This document shows positions 11,434 through 19,264 of a DNA stretch of 52,809 nucleotides, piece after piece (the first letter of the stretch is position 1; every line of letters starts with the position of its first letter). The notes under the pieces were generated by a model that saw only the letters and a program-made list of their open reading frames with translations, was not told the origin of the DNA and did not search any database. Source of the stretch: Candidatus Methylomirabilota bacterium. Its GTDB lineage: Bacteria; Methylomirabilota; Methylomirabilia; Methylomirabilales; Methylomirabilaceae. The stretch lies in assembly GCA_016207095.1 (NCBI GenBank), contig JACQQF010000069.1, positions 1-52,809 of the forward strand. Direction: 5' to 3'. Position numbers and translations under genes: made by a program.

Positions 11434-11476
11434 GGCGATTCCTTCCTCTTGTGGTGTTCCGTAGGAGGTCGGAGGC

Positions 11477-11505
11477 ATTCTACGGGAGGGGGGAGGGCTT
11501 GTCAA
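11477..11505 (-). promoter_or_regulatory. Sigma-70 type promoter of the polysaccharide operon
   Basis: On the minus strand TTGACA (11505-11500) is followed, after exactly 17 bases, by TAGAAT (11482-11477). That is a perfect -35 and a 5/6 -10. It points into the 98-residue gene, rmlA and the downstream polysaccharide genes, which run almost without gaps. Confidence 0.75.
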
Positions 11506-11531
11506 CGCCGATTAGCGCCGGATCTTCGTGT

Positions 11532-11984
11532 TCAGACGTCGAACACCACCCTGCCGTACCAGCGATCCCCATCCCTCCGACACTGCAGGAGGTGATAGGT
11601 GGCTGCCTTGACGATGGTCTTGAACCGATGGCGGGCCGGGTCGGCAGGCTCTCCCAGCAACTCTCCGCGCACACGCCCACCTTCGACCTCAAGCACTCGG
11701 ACATCGGCCGGTGCCCACTCCTCGACCTCGCATCGGTACAAGAGCTCGTTCAACCATGCCACCAGAAGGGAAGGAAGATCCGTGCCACGCGCCTCAACGG
11801 GAAGGCTCCCTGCCGGCCGGGTCGTGTCAGGGGCGATCATGAGGGCGAACATTCCCCGGGCGGCATTGGCAAACAGCTCATGCAGTGTGTCGGCGGAGGC
11901 GGTGATTCCCACATCCGCCGTGACCTCGAATAACTCAAACCCCGCCTGTTCCACGCTCCCTTCTTTATCGCCCCCAGTCTTCAC
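11532..11984 (-). CDS. Archease family protein
   Basis: The sequence follows the archease pattern closely: FELFEVTADVGITA, LFANAARGMFALM, DLPSLLVAWLNELLYRCE, GEPADPARHRFKTIVKAATYH and a C-terminal VVFDV. In known systems archease activates the RNA ligase RtcB by aiding guanylylation and multiple turnover. No rtcB occurs in this window, so its partner must be elsewhere. The frame opens with GTG at 11984; a GTG at 11954 is an alternative. It precedes the polysaccharide promoter and is probably transcribed separately. Confidence 0.88.
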   Translation of the reverse strand: MKTGGDKEGSVEQAGFELFEVTADVGITASADTLHELFANAARGMFALMIAPDTTRPAGSLPVEARGTDLPSLLVAWLNELLYRCEVEEWAPADVRVLEVEGGRVRGELLGEPADPARHRFKTIVKAATYHLLQCRRDGDRWYGRVVFDV

Positions 11985-11989
11985 TCACC

Positions 11990-12066
11990 CTCGCACGCCG
12001 CACCCCGCACTTCGCACCCCGCACTGGTCTCACGCACCTCGCACCTCGCACCTCGCACCTCGCACT
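11990..12066. repeat. Heptamer array (GCACCTC type, single orientation)
   Basis: About ten 7-base units of GCACCTC, GCACCCC and GCACTTC type fill the gap between the archease gene and the efflux permease gene, with a short interruption near 12027-12033. No facing arm is visible here. Confidence 0.85.
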
Positions 12067-12070
12067 GCAT

Positions 12071-13303
12071 TTACTCATACCTCAACGCCTCAATCGGGTC
12101 CAGGAAGGCCGCTTTGCGGGCGGGGTAGTAGCCGAAGAACACCCCAACCAGGGCGGAGAAGGCGAAAGCCAGAAGGATGGCGCCCCCGCTGATCAGGGTG
12201 GACCACTTTGCCAGATACGAGATTGAGAGCGATGCCAGGAGCCCGAGAGCGATCCCGATCAATCCTCCGACAAGTGACAGCGTGACCGCCTCTACGAGGA
12301 ACTGTGTCAGGATGTCCCGCGCTCTTGCGCCGACCGCCAACCGCAATCCGATCTCCCGTGTCCGCTCCGTCACGGACACCAACATGATGTTCATGATTCC
12401 GATCCCCCCGACGACCAGGGAGACAGAGGCGATGGCACCCAGCAGGATCGACATCACCCGGGCCGAATCCTCCTGGGCGGCAAACACCTCCGAAAGGTTG
12501 CGAACGTTGAAGTCATCCTCCTGTCCCGGCTGCAAGCGATGCCGCTGTCGAAGGAGGGCCCCGATCTGCGCTTCGGCTTCCTTCATCATCATCGGACCGC
12601 GGGCCTGAACCACGATCGCTCCCACCGCGCGGGCATTGGCCTGGCTCACCCCCAACACCTTCTTCTTCGTCGTGGAGATGGGAAGCAGGATGATATCGTC
12701 CTGGTCCTGTCCCCAGGGAGATTGTCCCTTCGGCGAAAGGACGCCGAGGACGGTGAACGGGACCTTCTTGATCCGGACGATCTGACCGACTGGATCGGTG
12801 CCCCCGAAGAGATTCTCCACGACTGTCCGGCCGACGAGCGCCACCTTCGTCGCCCCGTCCACGTCCTGCCAGGTGAAGGGGCGCCCGGACACCACCCTGT
12901 AGTCCCTGATCTCCAGGTATTCCGGTGCCGTTCCCTGGATCACAGTAGACCAGTTGTTGTTCCCGAACACTACCTGCGCTGTTCCCCGCACAGATGGCGA
13001 CGCCGCCGCCACCGCAGGGCACTCCAGCGCGATCGCCTTCGCATCCTCCTCGGACAGGGTCTGGACCGAGCCATGCCCGAGCCGGATACCTCCGCTTGTC
13101 ACGCTCCCCGACAGAATTATGATGACGTCGCTGCCGATGCTTTTGATCTGTTCGGCGATCCGAGCCGTGGCACCCGAGCCCACGGCCACCATGGCGATGA
13201 CGGCGGCCACGCCGATGATAATCCCCAACATGGTGAGAGCCGACCGGAGCCTATTGACCCTGAGGGCCCTCAGTGCGATCCTGACGCTTGCGAGGATTTT
13301 CAC
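12071..13303 (-). CDS. MacB/FtsX-type ABC transporter permease
   Basis: The 410-residue protein has one N-terminal membrane segment (LTMLGIIIGVAAVIAMVAVG), a periplasmic MacB-like domain of about 230 residues, and three C-terminal segments containing the FtsX-family block ERTREIGLRLAVGARARDI. The start is GTG at 13303: it sits one base after the ATPase stop and has GGAG ten bases upstream, whereas the longer frame lies within the ATPase gene. It acts with the downstream-listed ATPase, adaptor and TolC-like protein as a tripartite pump for a macrolide, peptide or lipid-like substrate. Confidence 0.92.
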   Translation of the reverse strand: MKILASVRIALRALRVNRLRSALTMLGIIIGVAAVIAMVAVGSGATARIAEQIKSIGSDVIIILSGSVTSGGIRLGHGSVQTLSEEDAKAIALECPAVAAASPSVRGTAQVVFGNNNWSTVIQGTAPEYLEIRDYRVVSGRPFTWQDVDGATKVALVGRTVVENLFGGTDPVGQIVRIKKVPFTVLGVLSPKGQSPWGQDQDDIILLPISTTKKKVLGVSQANARAVGAIVVQARGPMMMKEAEAQIGALLRQRHRLQPGQEDDFNVRNLSEVFAAQEDSARVMSILLGAIASVSLVVGGIGIMNIMLVSVTERTREIGLRLAVGARARDILTQFLVEAVTLSLVGGLIGIALGLLASLSISYLAKWSTLISGGAILLAFAFSALVGVFFGYYPARKAAFLDPIEALRYE

Positions 13304-13304
13304 C

Positions 13305-14045
13305 TTAGCCGTGCTCCGCGGAGAGCTGTTGCTGGTTCTCCAAGGCTTGCTTTGGCCGCTCGGTTCGCTCGTCCCGCACCAGCCGGCCATCCCTGAAGTG
13401 GAGGGTCCGGTTGGCAAAGGCGGCGATATCCGACTCATGGGTGACAAGGATCAGTGTGATCCCCGCCTCCCGGTTGAGGCGCTGGAACACCGCCATGATC
13501 TCGACGCTGGTCGCGGAATCGAGATTGCCGGTCGGCTCATCGGCCAGGATGATCTGCGGGGCATTGACAAGGGCCCGGGCAATGGCCACGCGCTGTTGCT
13601 GGCCGCCAGAGAGCTGGCTTGGGTGGTGCTCCTCTCGCCCGGCGAGGCCAACCGAATGGAGGGCCTTCAGCGCCTTGGTCCGGCGGTCACGCGCCGGCGT
13701 GCCGTTGTAGAGCAGCGGAAGCTCTACATTCTCCAACGCGCTGGTCCTGGCCAGAAGGTTAAAGGTCTGGAAGACGAACCCGATCTTGCTATTTCGGATG
13801 CTCGCCAGCCCATCCCGATCGAGGTCCGCGACGTTCACCCCGTCAAGCCGGTAGAGACCGGAGGTCGGCTTATCCAGGCAGCCAAGGGTATTCATCAACG
13901 TGGACTTACCCGACCCGGAAGGCCCCATGATCGCGACGAAGTCTCCACGCTCAATCTTGAGAGATACCCCCCTCAGGGCCTGGACCGTCACATCGCCTAA
14001 CTGATAGTGTTTGACCAGGTCCTCAATCTCGATCAGAGCGGCCAC
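13305..14045 (-). CDS. MacB/LolD-type ABC transporter ATP-binding protein
   Basis: This 246-residue ATPase has Walker [10 protein letters not shown], a Q-loop in FVFQTFNLL, signature [15 protein letters not shown] and Walker [14 protein letters not shown], the standard pattern of the MacB/LolD/FtsE class. MacB of E. coli fuses this domain to the permease; here the two are separate adjacent genes, as is common outside enterobacteria. It lies between the adaptor and permease genes with only 1-10 bp spacing. Confidence 0.94.
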   Translation of the reverse strand: MAALIEIEDLVKHYQLGDVTVQALRGVSLKIERGDFVAIMGPSGSGKSTLMNTLGCLDKPTSGLYRLDGVNVADLDRDGLASIRNSKIGFVFQTFNLLARTSALENVELPLLYNGTPARDRRTKALKALHSVGLAGREEHHPSQLSGGQQQRVAIARALVNAPQIILADEPTGNLDSATSVEIMAVFQRLNREAGITLILVTHESDIAAFANRTLHFRDGRLVRDERTERPKQALENQQQLSAEHG

Positions 14046-14054
14046 GACTTCATC

Positions 14055-15494
14055 CTAGAATCTCGGCCCGCGCTGGCCGACCGGTTGCCTCGGACTTCCG
14101 ACAGTAGACCCCTCTTTGGAGACGACCCCGACCAGTACTTCTTGTCCCTCCTTGAGATCGCCCTCGGTCAACTCGCTGAAGCTTCCATCGGTAATTCCCA
14201 GCTTCACTGCGACAGGCCGAGGTTTCTTGTCATCGCCCAGGACCCAGATGGTCTGCCCGCCCCCACCTTTCCGATCGCCGCGCATCCCCGGCGCTCCACC
14301 GCCGATCGCGGGACCCTGGGCAGCGCGAACGTTCCCGTCACCATCGTGTCGCTGTTGGCCTTTGAGATCGGGGGGTCGGAATCTGAGCGATGCGATCGGA
14401 ATCCTGAGGACGTTCTCACGGCGGTCCACCATGATCTTGACGTTCGCCGTCATCCCCGGGAAAAGCTTCAAGTCCTGGTTGGAGACCCCGATGACCACGT
14501 TGTAGGTGATCACGTTCTGGACATTGATCGGCGCCTGCCGGATCTGAACGACCTTTCCCCTGAAGATCTCACCCGGGTAGGCGTCCACTGTGAAGGTGGC
14601 GTCCTGTCCAACCCGGACCCGCCCGACGTCGGACTCGTCCACGTTGGTGTCCACCTGCATCTTGGTCAGGTCCTGCGCGATCAAAAAGAGGGTCGGCGCC
14701 GAAAGGCTCGCCGCCACTGTCTGTCCGACGTCCACGTTTCTGGAGACCACTGTCCCATCGACCGGCGCCCGGATGTAGGTATGGTCGAGATCGATCTGGG
14801 CCTGCCTCAGGGCTGCCTCCTGCTGCTTCACCTGCGCTTCGCCTGCCGCGAGTTGAGCCTTGGTGACCTCATGCTGAGCCTGGGCCGCTCGGATGCCGAA
14901 CTGGGCGGCCTGCTCCTGCGCCTGGGCCGCCTCCAGCGCCGCCACGTTGGAATCGTAGTTCGCCTGTGCAGAATCACGCTCTTCGGCCGAGATCCCTCCC
15001 TCTTTGAAGAGGCCGATCCGGCTCTTGAGCTTGATCTGTGCATCCAGGACAGAAACCTTTGCCTTGGCCATATTCGCCTTCGCGCCCTCCAGCGAGGCCC
15101 TGGCGTTCGCTATATCGGCCTCGGTCTTCTGGAGCATGGCCCGTGCATTGAGGACCGCCGCCCTGGCGTTGTCGAGGTTCGCTCTTGCCTGGCTCAGCTT
15201 GGCCTCCAAGATCTCGGGATCGATCCTGGCCACCAGTTGTCCTTTCTTGACCCTGGTGTTGAAGTCGGCATGGAGCTCCTTGATATTCCCCGAGACCTGG
15301 CTGCCGACCTGAACGGTGACCACGGCGTTGGGGTTGCCGGTCGCCGAGATGGTGGCCTCGATGTCTCCCCGTTCAACGCGAGCTGTCCTGTACTCGACCC
15401 GGTTCTGCCCTCGAAAGTAGGCCCAGCCGCCCAGAGCAATGAGGGCGATGACCCCAATGATGACCAACAACACTTTCCCCTTAACCGATTTCAT
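14055..15494 (-). CDS. Periplasmic adaptor (MacA/HlyD membrane-fusion) protein
   Basis: An N-terminal anchor segment (about residues 8-27) is followed by a biotinyl-lipoyl-like half motif, a long alpha-helical hairpin rich in Ala and Gln (about 95-220), the second lipoyl half DHTYIRAPVDGTVVSRNVDV, and beta-barrel/membrane-proximal domains. A Gly-rich insert with RGDRKGGGGQTIWVLGDDKK lies near 390-410. It should connect the MacB-type pump with the TolC-like channel. The 479-residue length is somewhat longer than E. coli MacA because of the extended hairpin. Confidence 0.93.
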   Translation of the reverse strand: MKSVKGKVLLVIIGVIALIALGGWAYFRGQNRVEYRTARVERGDIEATISATGNPNAVVTVQVGSQVSGNIKELHADFNTRVKKGQLVARIDPEILEAKLSQARANLDNARAAVLNARAMLQKTEADIANARASLEGAKANMAKAKVSVLDAQIKLKSRIGLFKEGGISAEERDSAQANYDSNVAALEAAQAQEQAAQFGIRAAQAQHEVTKAQLAAGEAQVKQQEAALRQAQIDLDHTYIRAPVDGTVVSRNVDVGQTVAASLSAPTLFLIAQDLTKMQVDTNVDESDVGRVRVGQDATFTVDAYPGEIFRGKVVQIRQAPINVQNVITYNVVIGVSNQDLKLFPGMTANVKIMVDRRENVLRIPIASLRFRPPDLKGQQRHDGDGNVRAAQGPAIGGGAPGMRGDRKGGGGQTIWVLGDDKKPRPVAVKLGITDGSFSELTEGDLKEGQEVLVGVVSKEGSTVGSPRQPVGQRGPRF

Positions 15495-15500
15495 GAGACC

Positions 15501-17120
15501 TCACAGCTCGAGCCGATTTTTCTCGAGGACCGTCCCCTTGACCAGCTCGAGATTGGCCAGGTCCTGATTGTAGGTGGTGATGGCCTGGATCTCGCTCGCC
15601 TGGGCCGCCGCCAGATCACGCTGAAACGAAAGGACGTTAAAGGTGGTCGTGACACCCGCCTCAAGCCGCTTTCGCTCGACCCGGAGCTGCTCCTCGGCCA
15701 ACCCCCGCGCCGCGCGAGTGGCCTCCACGCGCCGGATGTCGGCCTCGATCCGCCGGACCCCCTCCCGAACCTGAGAGACGATCTGACGCTTGAGATTCAG
15801 CAGAGACGTCATCGACTGATCGTAGCTGAGCCTCGCCTGGACGAATGCCGATTTGGCTGACCGGTTACCCAAGGGATACTCCAAGACCAAGGCCGCCGAC
15901 CACGAGGGGAAGTCTCCGGAGGCCAGACGGTTGTAGTCGCTGCCGAGACCTTTGTTGATGTCGCTGAGGCCGTTCAGGCCAAGGCTCCCCTGCAGTTGGA
16001 GGCTGGGGAGCAACTGATTTCTGGCAACTCTCAGGTTGAGATCGTTGTTCTGCAGCGTCAGTTTTGCCGCGGCGTACTCGGGGCGCTTCTCCAGGGCCTC
16101 CTGAATGCTCGCTTCCGTCTCCACCCGCGCCACGTCAAACGGCGGGCCGTCGGCCGGGATGATACTTCTGGCCCATATCCTCTCTCCATCGGGGATGTTG
16201 ATGATCAGCTTGAGCTGGTCTTCGGCATCCTTCACGGCCTTCTCAGCAAGGATGACATTTTGCAGTTGGGCCGCCGCCTGAGCCTCGGCCTGGATGACCT
16301 CCACAGGTGCCGCAACGCCGGCCCGCACCCGGGCCTTATTCAACTCCTCCAGATCCCTGGCCAGGCGGAGCGAACGCCTCTGGACCTCCAGATTTTCGAT
16401 AGCGAAAACAAGATTCCAGTAAGCGTTGTGGACGTTGGTGATCACCTGGTTCGCCTGCAGTCGAAGCTGCGTCACCGAGATCACCTGATTGTTTCTCGCA
16501 ATCTTGATGGAAGCGGTGTTCACATCCGGCCCGAAGTTCTTGAGGAGATTCTGGGTCACGCTCAACGCGAGAACCGTTCGGTAGGCAGGGTTGTTTGGAA
16601 CGAACTCCGAGTTTGTATCCTGCCGGTTATTGGTGAGACTCAACGTGTAGCTGCCACCGATCGGCAGTTGCTGGGTTAGGGAGGCATTCACGTCCTGGTT
16701 CGATATCCTGCTCACCCTCGCCCCTGCAAGGACGTTCGCAGATGGCGTGACAGTGCGGTTGGCATCTGCCGTGAGGGAGAAGACCGGATCGAAGACCGCC
16801 TTCTGGATGATGATGTCTTCCGCAGCGATCCTTGGGTTGTAGTTCGAAATGGCGATGTCGAGGTTATTCTTCAGGGCCATCAGCACCGCCTCCCGGAGTG
16901 ACAGGCGAAGTTCGCCCACATCGGCCAACCCGCCGCTGGGCAGAACCTCCTGAGGCGTTACCTGGACCACAAGGCGCCCGAAATCGACGGACGCGGCAAC
17001 TCGGCCTTGACCCGGGGCAACTGACAGGCCATCCTCCGCGCCCGCCATTCCAACGGAAAGAACAAGGATCAACACCACCAGCTTAATCCACAAGCAGACC
17101 TTGCCACGGAAGGCCGTCAT
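15501..17120 (-). CDS. TolC-family outer-membrane efflux protein
   Basis: A signal peptide (hydrophobic residues about 11-28, cleavage near AGA) is followed by two homologous outer-membrane efflux repeats. The SLREAVLMALKNNLDIAISNYN and IQEALEKRPEYAAAKLTLQNNDLNLRVARNQLLP blocks are the usual starts of the two halves. At 539 residues it is typical. It is the first gene of the four-gene efflux operon and has a clear AGGAGG four bases before the ATG. Confidence 0.93.
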   Translation of the reverse strand: MTAFRGKVCLWIKLVVLILVLSVGMAGAEDGLSVAPGQGRVAASVDFGRLVVQVTPQEVLPSGGLADVGELRLSLREAVLMALKNNLDIAISNYNPRIAAEDIIIQKAVFDPVFSLTADANRTVTPSANVLAGARVSRISNQDVNASLTQQLPIGGSYTLSLTNNRQDTNSEFVPNNPAYRTVLALSVTQNLLKNFGPDVNTASIKIARNNQVISVTQLRLQANQVITNVHNAYWNLVFAIENLEVQRRSLRLARDLEELNKARVRAGVAAPVEVIQAEAQAAAQLQNVILAEKAVKDAEDQLKLIINIPDGERIWARSIIPADGPPFDVARVETEASIQEALEKRPEYAAAKLTLQNNDLNLRVARNQLLPSLQLQGSLGLNGLSDINKGLGSDYNRLASGDFPSWSAALVLEYPLGNRSAKSAFVQARLSYDQSMTSLLNLKRQIVSQVREGVRRIEADIRRVEATRAARGLAEEQLRVERKRLEAGVTTTFNVLSFQRDLAAAQASEIQAITTYNQDLANLELVKGTVLEKNRLEL

Positions 17121-17152
17121 GCTTCCTCCTTTCAGATTTTCCCATTGAGTGT

Positions 17153-17289
17153 CCAGTGCCGTTCCAACTTGTTGCGGCTAATGCCGTTCCAACTCTTCTC
17201 GCCTAATCGCCAACAAATATTCTTTTGCCCAAACGGTTGGAACGGCACTGGCCTTACCATTTAGGCGTAAATAGTTGGAACGGCACTAG
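17153..17289. repeat. Nested pair of element B copies
   Basis: Four copies of the element B end TGCCGTTCCAAC occur here: two direct at the left (near 17158 and 17182) and two inverted at the right (near 17236-17248 and 17273-17286). The arrangement looks like one element inserted into another. The right end CTAG (17286-17289) is shared with element A copy 3. It lies just upstream of the tolC-like gene start at 17120. Confidence 0.85.
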
Positions 17290-17459
17290 TGTCCTGTCTC
17301 AGAAATTCGGACCATAATTTTTCCCCTCCCCCTCAGATGGGGGAGGGCTTGGGTGGGGGTGAAGACGGCAGATGTCTGATATTCACTCACCCTCCCCCGC
17401 ACCCCCTCCCGTCAAGGGAGGGGGGATTTCTTAAGCGAACTTGAGAGTCAGCACACTAG
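17286..17459. repeat. Element A, copy 3 (inverted, 174 bp)
   Basis: The sequence from CTAGTGTCC to GCACACTAG is the reverse complement of the element at 86-259, with the same length of 174 bp, the same two GC hairpins and imperfect terminal inverted repeats. Together with the element B nest it fills the gap between the sigma-factor locus and the efflux operon; I see no gene in 17121-17487. Confidence 0.88.
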
Positions 17460-17487
17460 CGATGGAACGATCTCGCCGAACGCCTCT

Positions 17488-17925
17488 TCAGGGCGCACGC
17501 CGCCCCGCCTTCGCGCCTGAGGCTGCCTGCTCCTCTGCACGACGCTCCTCGTCCCAGCGCTTCACAAACGCCTCGAAGCGCCCCTGTTGCTCGGCGTTGA
17601 GGATCCCGCGGATCCGGACGCGGGCCCGCTGCCTGACCTCGTCGAACTGGGGGCGGAGGCGCGCCCGCAAGGCGAGAAACTCCTCTCGCGTCCCATCCAG
17701 GATGGCGTTCAACCCGCCCATCTGCTCTGGCTGCAGTCCCACCGCCTCCGTCATCTGCTTGACGTAGCGCTCCCGATCGAACCGTCCCGTCCAACCGGAG
17801 GGACGACCAGGGTCGATCCCACGATAATAGACGGACACCCCCAGAGCGCCGGCGGCAATGCCCAGGATGAAGATACTGACGAAGGCGAGCCGGACCTTCA
17901 CGCGCGTTTCCACCATCCAATCCAT
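17488..17925 (-). CDS. Membrane-anchored periplasmic Spy/CpxP-like (heavy-metal sensor type) protein
   Basis: The 145-residue protein has a single N-terminal membrane segment (VRLAFVSIFILGIAAGALGV) and a helical Arg/Glu-rich periplasmic domain resembling the Spy/CpxP/CnrX group (GLQPEQMGGLNAIL, ILNAEQQGRFEAFVKRW). ATG at 17925 follows the anti-sigma stop after one base. With an ECF sigma factor and anti-sigma factor upstream, a role as a periplasmic sensor or chaperone of an envelope-stress circuit is likely. The signal cannot be read from the sequence. Confidence 0.72.
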   Translation of the reverse strand: MDWMVETRVKVRLAFVSIFILGIAAGALGVSVYYRGIDPGRPSGWTGRFDRERYVKQMTEAVGLQPEQMGGLNAILDGTREEFLALRARLRPQFDEVRQRARVRIRGILNAEQQGRFEAFVKRWDEERRAEEQAASGAKAGRRAP

Positions 17926-17926
17926 C

Positions 17927-18433
17927 CTACTCTCCAGACCCCGCACCCCGCGCCTGCCCCTGCATGAGCACAAAGGCCAACATCTGGTCCTGATTGGGCC
18001 GCTCCACGCTCCCCGTCAGATTCACCTCCTCAAGCGAGAAGGCATAGATCTCTCTGCTGTGAGCACCCTGGACCTGCCGGGGCATTGACGGGCCTTCCAG
18101 TGAGATGGTGACACCGGCCAGGACCAGGACCCCGAGTGCCACAGCGGGGATGAGTCGCCTCGCAAAGCCCCAGGCATGAAGGAGGGTCGAGTCCGGCTGG
18201 GCACTGCCAGCCGCTGCGAGCCGTTCCCGCAATCGAGCGTAGAACGATGGCCCCGGCACGATCTCCTGACGAAGGGTTCCCAGCAGGACCGAAGAGAGCC
18301 TGGCGACCTTCGCCGTCTCGCCGCAGCGGCGGCACGCTGCCAGATGACGCGTCAGTGCCTGTTGCTCGCCAGGGGGAATCTCACCTTTTCGTTCGAGCTC
18401 AAGCAGGTTCTCCGTGTCACGACAGGTCATCAT
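17927..18433 (-). CDS. Anti-sigma factor with zinc-finger (ZAS) domain
   Basis: The cytoplasmic N-terminus carries the zinc-binding pattern HLAACRRCG typical of zinc-finger anti-sigma proteins, followed by a single membrane segment (RLIPAVALGVLVLAGVTISL, about residues 91-110) and a short periplasmic tail. It lies directly after the ECF sigma gene and presumably sequesters that sigma factor. The small membrane protein encoded immediately afterwards may supply the periplasmic input. Confidence 0.82.
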   Translation of the reverse strand: MMTCRDTENLLELERKGEIPPGEQQALTRHLAACRRCGETAKVARLSSVLLGTLRQEIVPGPSFYARLRERLAAAGSAQPDSTLLHAWGFARRLIPAVALGVLVLAGVTISLEGPSMPRQVQGAHSREIYAFSLEEVNLTGSVERPNQDQMLAFVLMQGQARGAGSGE

Positions 18434-18459
18434 GTCCTCCCCGTGGTGCGATCTCCCAT

Positions 18460-19110
18460 CTATTCGTCGTGCTCATCCTGCCGGATCAGCCGTCGAAGCG
18501 CAGCCTGCATCGCCCGACGCGCGCGGAACAGGCGGACCTTTGCGGCCGCCCGGCTGCAACCGAGTGAGCCTGCGATCTGGGCGATCTCGAATCCATTGAC
18601 CTCCCTGAGCGTGATCGCCAGACGATCCTTGGGAGGGAGCGTGGCCAAGATCCGTTCCGCCAGATCCCTGGCGGCGAGGCGATCGTCCGCCTCGCCCCCG
18701 CCCGATAGGTATCCTTTCTTCACGTAGCGGTCGAGGAAGTCGGCCTCGCTCTCCGCCAGGTCAGCGATCCCGATCTCCGGGCGCCGGCGGATCCCTCGTA
18801 GATGATCGTAACAGGTGTTGACGGCGATCCGGTGAAGCCAGGGGGCGAATGGCGCCCCTGACCGGAACCGCCCGATTGCAAGGTAGGCCTTGAGAAACAC
18901 CTCCTGTGCCAGGTCCTCCACGTCCTGCCGGCGCCGCAGAAAGCTGCCGATGATCCCGAAGACCAACCGCTCATGCAGCCTGACCAGGGCCTCGAAGGCT
19001 CGTTGGTTCCCGTCCTGCGCCTGCCGGATGAGGCGAGCCTCCTCCTGAGCTGCTTCGTCCCTCTGCTCCCTCGCAGGCTCCAGGCCTTTCTCCTTATCAT
19101 TATCATTCAT
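18460..19110 (-). CDS. ECF-type RNA polymerase sigma factor
   Basis: Region 2 contains the -10-recognition block DVEDLAQEVFLKAYLAIGRF, and region 4 the helix-turn-helix LREVNGFEIAQIAGSLGCSRAAAKVRLFRARRAM. The 216-residue size and absence of regions 1 and 3 fit an ECF sigma factor of the RpoE-like group. I start at the ATG at 19110; the frame stays open far upstream into the neighbouring gene without conserved sequence. The Shine-Dalgarno is weak. It is co-transcribed with its anti-sigma factor. Confidence 0.88.
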   Translation of the reverse strand: MNDNDKEKGLEPAREQRDEAAQEEARLIRQAQDGNQRAFEALVRLHERLVFGIIGSFLRRRQDVEDLAQEVFLKAYLAIGRFRSGAPFAPWLHRIAVNTCYDHLRGIRRRPEIGIADLAESEADFLDRYVKKGYLSGGGEADDRLAARDLAERILATLPPKDRLAITLREVNGFEIAQIAGSLGCSRAAAKVRLFRARRAMQAALRRLIRQDEHDE

Positions 19111-19264
19111 GCATATATACGCTCGCCAAGAACGATCGGTTACGGGCATACGTGCGGCGAGACAGTCGGAAGTCCTGGCCCGTCTAGCCCACCGCAGGGG
19201 CGCATCACCGGAGGGTGAACACAAGCCGACGAAGAGAGCGCCCCAAGCGCGCCTGGCCGAGGCC

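Noticed and set aside
11477-11505. Start of the 98-residue protein at 11505 or 11478
   Set aside because: Those codons coincide with the -35 and -10 hexamers of a consensus promoter, so the mRNA would not include them; TTG at 11433 has its own Shine-Dalgarno.
14007-15860. A 617-codon open frame on the plus strand
   Set aside because: It is antisense to the adaptor and TolC-like genes, whose families are clear. Its translation has no recognisable domain, and its composition is that expected from GC-rich third positions.
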